DNA of 64,000 nt from Lewinellaceae bacterium (GTDB lineage Bacteria > Bacteroidota > Bacteroidia > Chitinophagales > Saprospiraceae), in contig JADJFA010000010.1 in assembly GCA_016708875.1 (NCBI GenBank), forward strand, positions 1 to 64,000, given 5' to 3'. The position numbers and the translations under genes were made by a program. Below are positions 33,960 through 43,200 of the stretch, piece by piece. The notes beneath the pieces were generated by a model, which was given only the letters and a program-made list of their open reading frames with translations, searched no databases and was not told where the DNA came from. Every line of letters begins with the position of its first letter. Positions within the stretch are counted from its first letter, which is position 1.

Positions 33960-35336
33960 ATGGGAAAAATACATTTCCTCCTTTCTTTTTTGCTAATCGG
34001 TTTTGCAATGGCAGTTTCTGCCCAAGATGCACCACCGAACGCCCAACCCGGTAAGTGCTACGCCAAATGCCTCATCGCTGACCAGTACGAAACCGTCACC
34101 GAGCAAGTAGTCATCAAACCTGCAGGCAAGCGCACCATCGCCGTGCCAGCAACCTACGAAAACAAGACTGAAACCATTACCGTGAAAGCCGGTAGCAAAC
34201 GGATTATCACGGTGCCTGCCGTGTATGGCGCCGAAACTGAGCAAGTGTTGGTAAAAGCGGCCAGCAAACGCATTGTTCCCGTAGCTGCTGTGTACGAGAA
34301 CATCGAAGAGCGCGTACAGATCAAACCTGAATCTAAGCGCATTATCGCGGTTCCCGCAGAGTATGAAACCGTACAGGAACGTGTACAAATCAAAGCAGAG
34401 GCCAAACGTCTCATAGAAATTCCTGCTGTATACGAAACCGTTACTGAATCTTATGTGATGGAGCCAACCTACACCAAAATTGACGTGTTGCAGCCCAAAT
34501 ACGAGAACGTCACTGAACGTGTAGAAACCAAACCTGCTTCCACCAAATGGGTGAAAAAGCGCGCCGATGCCAACTGCCTTAGCGCCAACCCAGACGATTG
34601 CCTCGTGTGGTGTTTGGTTGAAACCCCTGCTGAATACCAGACCATTACCAAGCGCGTCAACAAAGGTTGTGATGGTTCAGGTGTCGCCGATGCTGGTTGT
34701 ACCAAAACCACGGAAGTCCCTGCAAAAATGGGCACACGCACCGTCCGCAAGGTGAAAACCCCCGCTACTACCCGTGAAGAAGTCATCCCTGCCGAATTCA
34801 AAACCATGGCGGTTCGTAAGGTTAAAACTCCGGCTACTACCCGCGAGGAAATCATCCCGGCTGAATACTCCGTCGTGAAAAAACAGGTAATCAAAACACC
34901 TGCTACTACTCAGGAAGTAGAAATTCCGGCTGAATACGCTACCGTAAACAAACAAGTGGTCAAATCCCCTGCCACTACCCGGGAAGAGGAAATTCCTCCA
35001 GTAACGCAGTCACTCACCACCCGCGTGGTAAAAACACCTGCTACTACCCGCACCGAAGACATCCCGGCTGAAACGGCAACCATCACCAAGCGCAAATTGG
35101 TAAAACCAGGCGGTTTCACCGCGTGGCGTGAAGTGCTCTGCGGAGAAAAAGTAACAGGTTATACCATTCGTCAGATTCAGGCCGCACTTATCAAAGCCGG
35201 CTACGAGCCAGGCCCTACCGACAATATCATGGGCGCCCGCACGAAGGCAGCACTTGTCAAATTCCAAAAAGACAAGAACCTCCCGGTTGGCAATCTCGAT
35301 TTGGAAACATTGAAAGCTTTGGGGGTGAATTATTAA
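33960..35336 (+). CDS. 23-residue-repeat protein with C-terminal peptidoglycan-binding domain
   Basis: This 458-residue protein has a signal peptide ending near AVSAQ (22). Residues 43-203 are seven consecutive 23-residue repeats of the pattern Y-E-x-V-T-E-x-V-x-I-K-P. Residues 204-265 form a Cys-rich linker with six Cys. Residues 266-380 are five more 23-residue repeats of the pattern KTPATTREEVIPAEY. A PG_binding_1-like domain (TIRQIQAALIKAGYEPG ... IMGARTKAALVKFQKDKNLP) fills about 400-458. The repeats suggest an extended beta structure in the periplasm tethered to peptidoglycan. I prefer ATG 33960 to 33879 because the signal peptide follows it. Function unknown. Confidence 0.85.
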   Translation: MGKIHFLLSFLLIGFAMAVSAQDAPPNAQPGKCYAKCLIADQYETVTEQVVIKPAGKRTIAVPATYENKTETITVKAGSKRIITVPAVYGAETEQVLVKAASKRIVPVAAVYENIEERVQIKPESKRIIAVPAEYETVQERVQIKAEAKRLIEIPAVYETVTESYVMEPTYTKIDVLQPKYENVTERVETKPASTKWVKKRADANCLSANPDDCLVWCLVETPAEYQTITKRVNKGCDGSGVADAGCTKTTEVPAKMGTRTVRKVKTPATTREEVIPAEFKTMAVRKVKTPATTREEIIPAEYSVVKKQVIKTPATTQEVEIPAEYATVNKQVVKSPATTREEEIPPVTQSLTTRVVKTPATTRTEDIPAETATITKRKLVKPGGFTAWREVLCGEKVTGYTIRQIQAALIKAGYEPGPTDNIMGARTKAALVKFQKDKNLPVGNLDLETLKALGVNY

Positions 35337-35391
35337 TTCATCGCTGAAAGATTTTGAATCGAGTAGGAGAAAGTTAACCCGCCATTTATAC

Positions 35392-36640
35392 CTAACCAGA
35401 GCCAAAGGTGGCGTGGTTAACTTTCGTCCTCCCACACCACCGGACGTACGGTTCCGTATCACGGCGGTTCATTAAAGTTTTACGACGAAGGGTGTATGTA
35501 TCCATAAGTGGGACATACCCCTTTTGTTTTAAGCGTTCATTGGTGATCGTACTTTGGAGGATTGGGCTGTGCGCTATGCGCCAGTAACCTTTTCGGGTAT
35601 TACCCCATTCATAGGCTTTCTGTTTGCTAGCCCCCAACTTTTGCAGATTGCTTATCCGCGTCTTCACCCGCTTCCATTGTTTCCAGATGCACATCCGTAG
35701 CCGGGCTTGCATCCATTCGTCCAGTCGAATCAGGTGTTGCCTTGCGTTTGCCTTGTAAAAGTAGTTCACCCATCCCCGTGTCACTTGTGACAGTTTCAGT
35801 AGCCTTTCATCCATACTGACTGACCAACTTCGTTGGGTGAGACGTTTTATTTTCTCTTTAAGTCTGGTGTAGGATTTAGTGCTTACGCGTGGTTGTATTT
35901 CTCCACCCTTGCCGGGCCAGAACCCAAAGCCTAGCGGTTGCCATCCGATGGCCGCCGTATCCCGGATTCTCCGGTTCACTTTTTAGTTTCAACCGCCTTT
36001 CTATCCAGTCAATCAGACTGGCCAGTATCCGTTCGGCTCCCCTTTGGCTGCTCGTGAAGATACTTATGTCATCGGCGTATCTTACAAACTTATGTCCACG
36101 GCTTTCCAGCTCCTTGTCCAATAGGTCTAACAGGCTTAGGGCCCGCCCTGTGGCGTACCCTCCATGTTCCGTACGATTACTCCATTCTCCATAACCCCGC
36201 TCTCTAAGTAGCGGCGTATCCGCCGTAGTACTCGCTTGTCGCTTATTCCTCGGCTTAATATGGACATCAGTTTGTCGTGGTTTACACGGTCAAAGAACTT
36301 TTCCAAGTCTATTTCTACGATGTATCGAAGACCGCTGTTCAGGTGTTCGGTGGCCTTGACCAGCGCATCGTGCGCGACCCCGTCGAAACCCATAACTAGT
36401 CTCCGAGAACATCCCATCATATTCCCTGTCCAAAGGCCTGTCCTACGTTTGTTGTAGCATCCGATCTATCACTGTGGAATCCCCAATTGTCTCACGCTCC
36501 GTTCGGTTTCGGTTTTTCTACACGCTTAACCGCTTCGGGGCGGTACTTCCTTCCAACACCGACGTTTGTAAATCCTTCCAATGCCAGATAACTGAACAAC
36601 TCTTTCCGCTTTCATCCCGCTATGCCGGGTGCGCCGTCGT
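35392..36640 (-). pseudogene. ltrA: Group II intron reverse transcriptase/maturase, frameshifted
   Basis: The pieces in order on the minus strand are: SNDGAPGIAGMKAE with YRPEAVKRVE and PKPNG; LGIPTVIDRM and SYGFRRGR; DLEKFFDRVNHDKLM and EGTPQGGP (36136-36420); FVRYADDISIF with the catalytic YADD (35876-36121); and the maturase X domain WVNYFYKANARQHLI, WKQWKRVKTR and WRIAHSPI (35392-35979). At least four frame changes or stops separate them, including lost bases after QGGP, more than single homopolymer errors would give. No HNH endonuclease is visible. Inactive as a protein source. Confidence 0.85.
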
Positions 36641-36900
36641 TGCTCATTACCTGACCACAGGCAATCAGTAAGTTCCGCTCATTGACGATCCAAAAACCGG
36701 GGCTGCTCCCGCCCCCTGGATCCCAAAAACAACCTTTGTGTTGGTTGTGTTGTCCCCCGGCGGGGGGGGGGTGCTGCTCGTTTCCGCTCCGTCCTTACTC
36801 CAGAAGTCCGCCTAAAAAAACGGTGGCTGTCTTTGCACCAACTCCCATCTTGGTAAAACTGCTTAATTTTCGGCCTCCCCAAAAAATTGAGTACTATGCC

Positions 36901-36920
36901 GGGGGGGGGGGGGGGGGGGG
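36901..36920. repeat. 20-base poly-G tract in the intron region
   Basis: Twenty consecutive G. Nearby tracts of 10 G (36762-36771) and 9 G (37074-37082) lie in the same 320 bases. They are unusual elsewhere in this sequence and may be slippage-prone or assembly artefacts. Confidence 0.85.
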
Positions 36921-37093
36921 TAAGAACGCTAACCCTTCTACCCGCCCTTTCCACCTTGCGATCCGGACAGCGGGGGGCTGTTTGCAAACTCACCCGCGCA
37001 AATTGGCCTTATATGTGGTTCCTGTTCGTCGGGCCAGCGCCGCTCACGGTGGACACCTTGCCTTAGGCTAAGCGGGGGGGGGCGGCGCTGCCA

Positions 37094-37131
37094 AAGAAGC
37101 CCTGTGCCGCTTATGCGGCACAGGGCTTCTT
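37094..37131. terminator. Perfect 17-base terminator-like hairpin
   Basis: Arms 37094-37110 and 37115-37131 are perfectly complementary with a four-base loop (ttat), ending in gcttctt on both strands. Probably the original bidirectional terminator of the peptidoglycan-binding gene, now separated from it by the intron. Confidence 0.75.
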
Positions 37132-37206
37132 AAATTTCTAAGAAATGCCTTGGGGCTAAGGCTGGTGTTTCATGCATAGATAGCGTTAAAAGGTTTTTCT
37201 TTTAGT

Positions 37207-37214
37207 TAAGTTTG
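37207..37214 (+). promoter_or_regulatory. -7 box TAAGTTTG upstream of MIase-like gene
   Basis: TAnnTTTG match 122 bases before ATG 37336, with T-rich sequence at the -33 position. Confidence 0.4.
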
Positions 37215-37335
37215 CCTGACTGCTTGGCAGTTGTGGAAAATAATTAGAAAACTTGCACGGTTTTTGAACGCAGATTTGAATAGATCAGACTCGTTCGTTT
37301 TTTCCCAAAATTTCCAAACCCTCCACAACAAAAAC

Positions 37336-37642
37336 ATGGACAATAACCCGATTCAATACATGGTGGACTTTACACTGCCCACCGACCTACCTGAAGAATT
37401 TTGTGAACAAAATTCCTCAACAACGCAGCATGGTGAACCGCCTGCTCAGCGAGGGTAAAATTCTCAATTACGCACTTTCGCTTGAAAATTCCAAACTCTG
37501 GGTCGTGTTCGTGGCCCAATCCGAGGCGGAACTCATGGAGATGGTGCATCGTTTACCGCTCACACGATATATGAAAGTGCGCGTGAATGAACTGACCTAC
37601 AATTCAGTCAATGCATTTGTGCCTGCGTTTTCGGTGAATTGA
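37336..37642 (+). CDS. Muconolactone-isomerase-like small protein (frameshifted)
   Basis: From ATG 37336 the frame reads MDNNPIQYMVDFTLPTDLPEEF, then shifts by one base at a TTTT run (about 37397-37400); the continuation NKIPQQRSMVNRLLSEGKILNYALS to FVPAFSVN lies in the next frame (37403-37642). Joined, it makes an approximately 100-residue ferredoxin-like protein resembling the muconolactone isomerase (MIase/YciI-like) group. The catalytic role in Bacteroidota is unclear. A terminator follows. Confidence 0.65.
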
Positions 37643-37697
37643 TTTCTAAGACATTGGATTTTTAGACATTGGACCTTAGACATCACGATTTATAAAC

Positions 37698-37736
37698 GAG
37701 CGCCGCTTCGGATCATCTTGATTCGAAGCGGCGCTC
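37698..37736. terminator. Terminator-like hairpin after MIase-like gene
   Basis: Arms 37698-37710 and 37724-37736 are a perfect 13-base stem (gagcgccgcttcg) with a 13-base loop. The T run after it is poor. Confidence 0.65.
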
Positions 37737-37798
37737 ATCTTTCAGTTAAACCATCAGCCAAAGGACGGATAGCGACTTGATTGTAGCCACTAATTGCA

Positions 37799-37842
37799 CT
37801 AATTTTCACGAATACGGTATCTTAATAATTCGTGAAAATTAG
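37799..37842. repeat. 15-base palindrome (locus E)
   Basis: Arms 37799-37813 and 37828-37842 are perfectly complementary (ctaattttcacgaat), loop 14 bases. It lies between convergent genes, ending 30 bases from the OmpA gene's stop. Confidence 0.8.
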
Positions 37843-37871
37843 GCAATATGGGAAAACTCAAAATTCACTTC

Positions 37872-39611
37872 TTACCTCCTCTCAAATCCTGGCGGAAGAC
37901 TGCCATACTGGACGATATAGCCTCCCCCCACCATGTCTCGCTGTGCAAATTGCGGCATCCCGTCTTTGATTTTGATGGCAATGACTGTGATATTTTTGCC
38001 CTTTGGCAAGCCATTAGCCGCGTATGTTCCTTCAGAATTTCGATGAAATGGCAACATGGCATTCATGTCTTTGCAAACAGCGTAAAGTGTTGCGTCTTCG
38101 GCCTCATTTATCAGCACCTGCATCTTCTCGGCGGGGTCGTTGTAAAATCGGTCGCAGTTGATCCAGCCAAGTTTGCTGACCGTGGCAACGTAGCCTTTAA
38201 GGGCATAGTCGAGTTGCTCCGTCGATTTAGAGGTAAGCAGGGTCCTTTCCTTGATTTCGTTTTGAAGGCTATCTGAAATGTCCTTGAGGCCAATTGCTGA
38301 AAGCATTCGAGTTATGACACGGTGGGTAGTGTCTCTAGATATCGGACCATACGCGAGTGCACGAGCATGCTGATAGTCTTTGTAGGTATCCATAACCTTT
38401 GTCCCGATGATGCTCTCATACAAGCTTCCGGTTTCTTTGATGCGCTTCCCTTTATCGTCGGAAAAGCCAGCTCCCATCATCATCAATTGGGTTTGTGTAT
38501 CAGCGGCATCGTCCACCGCCCAGTAGAGGTTGCTGTACGTTTCGTATTCCTGGATGGTTTTAGCCTTCATTTTCAGGGTTTTAGCCAAACTTTTGGAAAA
38601 AAGGTGCAGGCGCATCTCACGCTCGTAAAGGAAGATGGCTCGAAGCCGGGCTTGTAGTTCATTCTCCCAAGTGCGGAGATCCTGTGCGTATCGCAGCTTG
38701 GCCTTTTCATGGCCTGCCAAATTGCGTTGGTAGCGTTCGGCGAGTTGGACGTATTTGGCGGAATCACGCTCGTAATTTTCCAGCTGTTGATTAAAATACT
38801 TTTGGGCTTTTTTCAATTCCTTGCGGCTCATCCGGGTCATCTCGCCACTTCCACCGCCGAACATGCGCTGTGCATTGTTCCATTCCGGTTTTTTCGGCGG
38901 ACGCGGTTTGTAGGGAGCAGCAGACATTTTTGGTTCAGGCGGCATTTTGCCCACAAATGCGGGTAATGCAGGTTTGGGATATTCCGGGACTTTAAGGGCC
39001 GCAATGCGTTTGCCCAACTCCGGGTTAATACTGAGTTCCACGCGACTGGGGCGCAAGGTTTTGCGGAATTTTTGCCCAGCGGGCTTCCAGTCTACGCCGC
39101 CATTTGCAATGGGCTGGGCGTCAAACAATTCCATGCTGGGATCGAAATTGCCGCCGTTTGGAATAGAAACCGTGAGCGCCGCACCTTCAGCCAATTTAAG
39201 TTCGCGACCGCCTGATTGGGCTGTAATGCTCACCATGCCGCCTGTCTGCAAAATGCGCCCATCACTCATGGTCGTGAGATTATGCAACACAAAATCCGAT
39301 GGGTCGTAAGCCTCTTGCACCAATAGGTCCACTTCACCGGAAGGGGCAGTGCCATCTTCGAAAACGAAGGCATTGGCAGGTATGATTACAAGCGTGCCTT
39401 GGGCGGCAGTGACCCGCTGTTCCTGAGCAGACTGGATTTTCAAAACCTGTTCGGTATTGGCCGAAAGTCGGTCTCGCAACGCATCGAAGTCGTTGAAAAA
39501 GAAGGCGTTGACCGCCACATCCACCCGGCGACTTTTTTGTCTGCCGAGCTCAGTGGGGCCAGCGGCTTTTCGTTCGCCCCAGTTTTGAACCGATGTTTTG
39601 TCGGCAATCAA
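37872..39611 (-). CDS. OmpA-family protein, C-terminal part with long helical region
   Basis: This 579-residue frame begins within the OmpA domain (IADKTSVQNWGERKAAGPTE, then RRVDVAVNAFFF) and continues into a ZU5/beta-sandwich-like segment (GTLVIIPANAFVFEDG, MVSITAQSGG), a Pro-rich stretch (about 225-255), a long charged coiled-coil region (about 270-360) and a mixed domain to the end. The first part of the OmpA domain lies in the next entry, one frame away. The gene as a whole (37872-39892, about 673 residues) would be an envelope protein linking peptidoglycan to an unknown periplasmic partner. Confidence 0.72.
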   Translation of the reverse strand: MIADKTSVQNWGERKAAGPTELGRQKSRRVDVAVNAFFFNDFDALRDRLSANTEQVLKIQSAQEQRVTAAQGTLVIIPANAFVFEDGTAPSGEVDLLVQEAYDPSDFVLHNLTTMSDGRILQTGGMVSITAQSGGRELKLAEGAALTVSIPNGGNFDPSMELFDAQPIANGGVDWKPAGQKFRKTLRPSRVELSINPELGKRIAALKVPEYPKPALPAFVGKMPPEPKMSAAPYKPRPPKKPEWNNAQRMFGGGSGEMTRMSRKELKKAQKYFNQQLENYERDSAKYVQLAERYQRNLAGHEKAKLRYAQDLRTWENELQARLRAIFLYEREMRLHLFSKSLAKTLKMKAKTIQEYETYSNLYWAVDDAADTQTQLMMMGAGFSDDKGKRIKETGSLYESIIGTKVMDTYKDYQHARALAYGPISRDTTHRVITRMLSAIGLKDISDSLQNEIKERTLLTSKSTEQLDYALKGYVATVSKLGWINCDRFYNDPAEKMQVLINEAEDATLYAVCKDMNAMLPFHRNSEGTYAANGLPKGKNITVIAIKIKDGMPQFAQRDMVGGGYIVQYGSLPPGFERR

Positions 39612-39634
39612 GCCCTTGGCAGCTAGGTAGTTTT

Positions 39635-39892
39635 TTACGGATGCGGCGCGGTCAGCAGCAAGGCGAAGGTTGTGCTGTTCCGTGCCACGGTCGTCGGTAA
39701 AAGCTCGATGTTGACTTGATAATCAGGAGATTGAAGGAGGGTTGGAGCAAGTGCGTCGAGGGTTTTTTGGGCTTCCGGGGAGAGTTCAGATTTGTCCGTT
39801 TCAAAAAAAATGGACGCGGTGGAGCTTTGTTCTTGAGCTGAGAGGATTGTGCTCGCAAAAAGGAGCAGAGCGAGAAGAAAGTTTTTATTCAT
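39635..39892 (-). CDS. OmpA-family protein, N-terminal part with signal peptide
   Basis: Signal peptide MNKNFLLALLLFASTILSAQ, then the start of an OmpA/MotB peptidoglycan-binding domain (IFFETDKSELSPEAQKTLDA). The native frame breaks at about 39700, where gagcttttacc lacks one base of an expected gaggcttttacc; the next frame reads AFTDDRGTEQHNLRLAADRA into the previous entry. The last 20 residues here (LLPTTVARNSTTF...) are out of frame. One-base deletion or sequencing error. Confidence 0.75.
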   Translation of the reverse strand: MNKNFLLALLLFASTILSAQEQSSTASIFFETDKSELSPEAQKTLDALAPTLLQSPDYQVNIELLPTTVARNSTTFALLLTAPHP

Positions 39893-40016
39893 ACGGAAAA
39901 ATTGGAAAGAATGATGGCAGATTGTTCTAAAACCGCACTAAAAGGCAAGTGTCGACAAAAATATTGCACCAGCGTTTTTTTTAGCATTTGAACCTGCATC
40001 ATTTCGGAAACCTCTC

Positions 40017-40050
40017 CAAAAAAACGCGCCGGAGCAATGCCCCGGCGCGT
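40017..40050 (-). terminator. Terminator after the DUF4397 repeat gene
   Basis: Stem acgcgccgg (40024-40032) with ccggcgcgt (40042-40050). On the minus strand it is followed by seven T (40024-40018). Confidence 0.8.
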
Positions 40051-40077
40051 CGAATCCATCATCACAAATTACTGTTA

Positions 40078-40287
40078 CTAACGCTGAACAACAAATTTCT
40101 GCGTCCGAATGCCTGCATCAGAGCGGATTTCCAACTGGTACATACCCGCAGCCAATTGGCCAACCTCTACCCGTTGGGCAAATTCACCCGCACTTAACAG
40201 CCCGAAATCACCTTCCAACATCAACCGGCCCGTCACGTCGCGCACGGCATAGCGAAGTGATTCGCTTTCTGTCAGACTCAGGCGCAC
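40078..40287 (-). CDS. T9SS sorting domain of the DUF4397 repeat protein (out-of-frame tail)
   Basis: This 69-residue piece (RLSLTESESLRYAVRDVTGRLM ... LAAGMYQLEIRSD ... KFVVQR) is the second part of a T9SS type A sorting domain. Its first part, LASLNLAPNPATD, is the end of the next entry in another frame. One extra base in acagacgagc (about 40300) separates them. It is not a gene of its own; with the large ORF it completes a protein of about 1,600 residues. Confidence 0.75.
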   Translation of the reverse strand: MRLSLTESESLRYAVRDVTGRLMLEGDFGLLSAGEFAQRVEVGQLAAGMYQLEIRSDAGIRTQKFVVQR

Positions 40288-43200
40288 CCATAGGCTCGTC
40301 TGTGGCTGGATTTGGTGCGAGATTCAGAGAGGCAAGTTTGCCATCCAATTCGTTGATGCTCACATAAACTGGGAGCGGGAAAGTCGTGCCGTCCGTCAGC
40401 GCGACCCACAAGCCGAAGCTTGGTGAACCATTCAGCAAACCGGAAGCAAACACGGTAAACGCCTGGCCTTCCAGACCTGTAAGTGGGGCAGAATAGCTTT
40501 GCACCACGGTGTTGTTGTCATTAGCAGGCGTAACCGATATGACATAATCGGTAGCTGGAACGCTCAGATAATCAGAGAATTCAGCAAACTCCAAATTGTC
40601 CACCAGGACTGGGCCGTTGAACAGTGTAACATCCACCTCCGGAGCATCTGGCGAACCATGAAAGGCTGCAAACTCGGCATTTGCAGGGTTGAGTGCCCGG
40701 CTGCGACCATTTGCATTTACTTCCAGGGCAAACCCTGGGTTGCCGCCCACCAAGCCGTTGGCGATGATGATGTAGGTTTTGCTCGTTTCCAAACCCGCTA
40801 CAGGCAAGGTGTAAATGCCATCGTTGATGGACGTGCTGTTTTCTGGAGCGACCACTAAGTTGAATGGGTCATTTGCAGGGAACAATACCATCCCAATAGC
40901 TTGACGGAATGCAAAATTGTCCAGTAAAAGCAGCCCATCAGGAAAACCAGCATTGGAGAAATAAACATCCACCGTTGGATCCGGAGCGTTGTGTATAACC
41001 TGCACCCGTGCATACGACGGAATCGGGAATGTGAAACCATTGGACAAAGTGGCCCACAAATCAAAGGAGCCATCAGCCAGCAAACCAGAGGCATACACTA
41101 CAAATGCTTCCCCTGCCAAAGCTGCAAAATCGCCGCCCCAGATACCTACGGTTTGGTTTGGATTGCTGCTTGGCACCAACTCAAAGTAATTCTCTGCGGG
41201 ATCAAACGGCACATAATCCACAAAATCGCCGTATTCCAAACCGCCTAAAAGGGTGGAACCGTCCACATAATTATTCAAATCCACGGATGGAGCATCCGGT
41301 GCGCCATGCAGTACTGCAATTTCAAACTTGTTTGCATCAAGTGCCCGTTCGCGCCCCAGGTCGTTGACAATCAAGGTAAATGGCGTGGTTGCATTGCCCA
41401 CTACACCGCTGGCGACGACCACGTAGGTTTTGCCATTTTCAAACGTCACTGGAAAGTTAGCCAATGTGTCGGCAACCGATTGGCTGGCGCCGGGCGCAAT
41501 GCCGAAATTGATTTCAAATGCAGCCGGAACATATATAAATGGAGTGGCTGAACGGAATTCAAAATCGTCAATGAACAAGCCACCGTTCGCATACACATCA
41601 ACAGTAGGCGCTGGGCTGTTGTGGATTACCTGTACCCTTGCCACGGGAGTCAGCGGAAGTTCAACCACGGCACCATTCGGCAATACTGCAAACAAACCGA
41701 ATCCTGGTGTATTGCCCAAGAACCCGCTGGCAAATACCCGTATGGCAAGCCCACCAAGCCCCGAGAGATCAGCGTTGTAGGTGGCCAAAATTTGAGCAGA
41801 ACCCGCTGGTTTTACGTCCAGGAAATAATCCAAAGATGGCAAATTCAGATACGGCGTGAATTCGCCAAAAGCCAAATTGCTCACCAAGGTACCTGCAAGG
41901 CGTTCTGCTACATCCACAGCCGGAGCGTCAGGCGAACCGTGGAACACGCTCACTGCGGTCTCACTGGGATTCGCAATTTCCAGGGCATCATCCGCTACGG
42001 CGAGTTCAAAAGGTGTGCTTGGATTGCCCACTACACCATTTGCGAATACCGTGTAGGCTTTGGTGGATAAAAAGTTGACCGGGAATGTAGCAATCACATC
42101 GTCCACTGAATTGCTCGTACCGAGCGCCACGCCAATAGAAATGGCACGGTCAGCAGGGATATCTACAAACGGGGTAGCCGTGCGGAAAACAAAGTTGTCG
42201 AGCAACAACGAATTGCCTGCATAAACATCCACCGTTGGTTCGGGGGAGTTGTGTACAATTTGCACCCGTGAGGTCGGTGTGAGCGGAAGTTCAATCACCG
42301 TGCCATTGGGCAATGCAGCAAACAAGCCAAAGGCTGGTGAACCGCCCAGCAAGCCGCTTGCAAAAACATACGCTGCGCCACCCGCCAAACCGCTCAAATC
42401 AGCGCGATAAGAGGCCACCACGTTGGAGTTGCCCGCAGCGCGGACTGCCAGGTCGTATTTGTCAGGAGCAAGTCCGAGATAGCCTGTGAATTCTCCGTAA
42501 GCGAGATTTGAAACAACATTGTTGGCCACAAAAACGGCATCCACGTCCACTGCTGGTGCGTTGGTAGCACCGTGCAGCACAGCAATATCTACGTTTCCTG
42601 CAATAGCAGCAGTTTCTTGACCATCGTCATTGATAATCAAAGTAAACGGCGTTGTCGGGTCACCCACAATACCCGAAGCCGTCACGATATAAGTTTTGCC
42701 AGTTTCGAGATTCACGTCGAACGTTGCGATCGCATCCGCCGCCGAAGCGCTGTTTTCAGGTGCAATCCCCAGGGTGATATCCACACCCGCAGGCACGTCT
42801 ATAAATGGGGTTGCCGTACGGTACACAAAGTTGTCAATTAATAAATCATCATTGGCATACACGTCCACCGTGGGCGATGGGCTGTTGTGGATAACTTGTA
42901 CCCGAGCAAAAGTGGGCGGCGGAGCCAAGGGAAGTTCTATCACGGTACCATTCGCCAAAGCTGCGAACAAGCCAAATGATGGCGTGCCACCGAGCAATCC
43001 GCTGGCGAACACACGGGCAGCACCACCGGTCAAGCCGCTCAGGTCAGCCACGTAGGTTGCCAGTACGTTTCCACTTCCTGAAGGAATCACTTGCACTTGA
43101 TAAACAGCCGGATCCACACTGAGATATGGCGTGAAATCCGGGTAGGCAAGATCGCTGATAACCGTGCCCAAACCGACCACGGCAATGTCGACAGCAGGTG

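Larger units (their letters stand above)
35362..37060 (-). mobile_element. Degraded group II intron, probably class C
   Basis: The minus strand carries a group II reverse transcriptase/maturase (next entry) followed by a domain V-like hairpin region (about 35425-35466) and a domain VI-like stem (35371-35380 with 35415-35424 complementary, AAAGTTAACC/GGTTAACTTT). The 3' end is probably near 35362, about 25 bases past the stop codon of the peptidoglycan-binding gene. The 5' end is uncertain, near 37050-37085. It lies just downstream, in the intron's sense, of a perfect terminator-like hairpin at 37094-37131, as expected for class C introns. RNA boundaries are inferred, not demonstrated. Confidence 0.6.

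Noticed and set aside
41621..42070. Several plus-strand frames (41104-43970) over the DUF4397 gene
   Set aside because: They repeat with the 636-base period of the true gene on the other strand, so they are antisense shadows.
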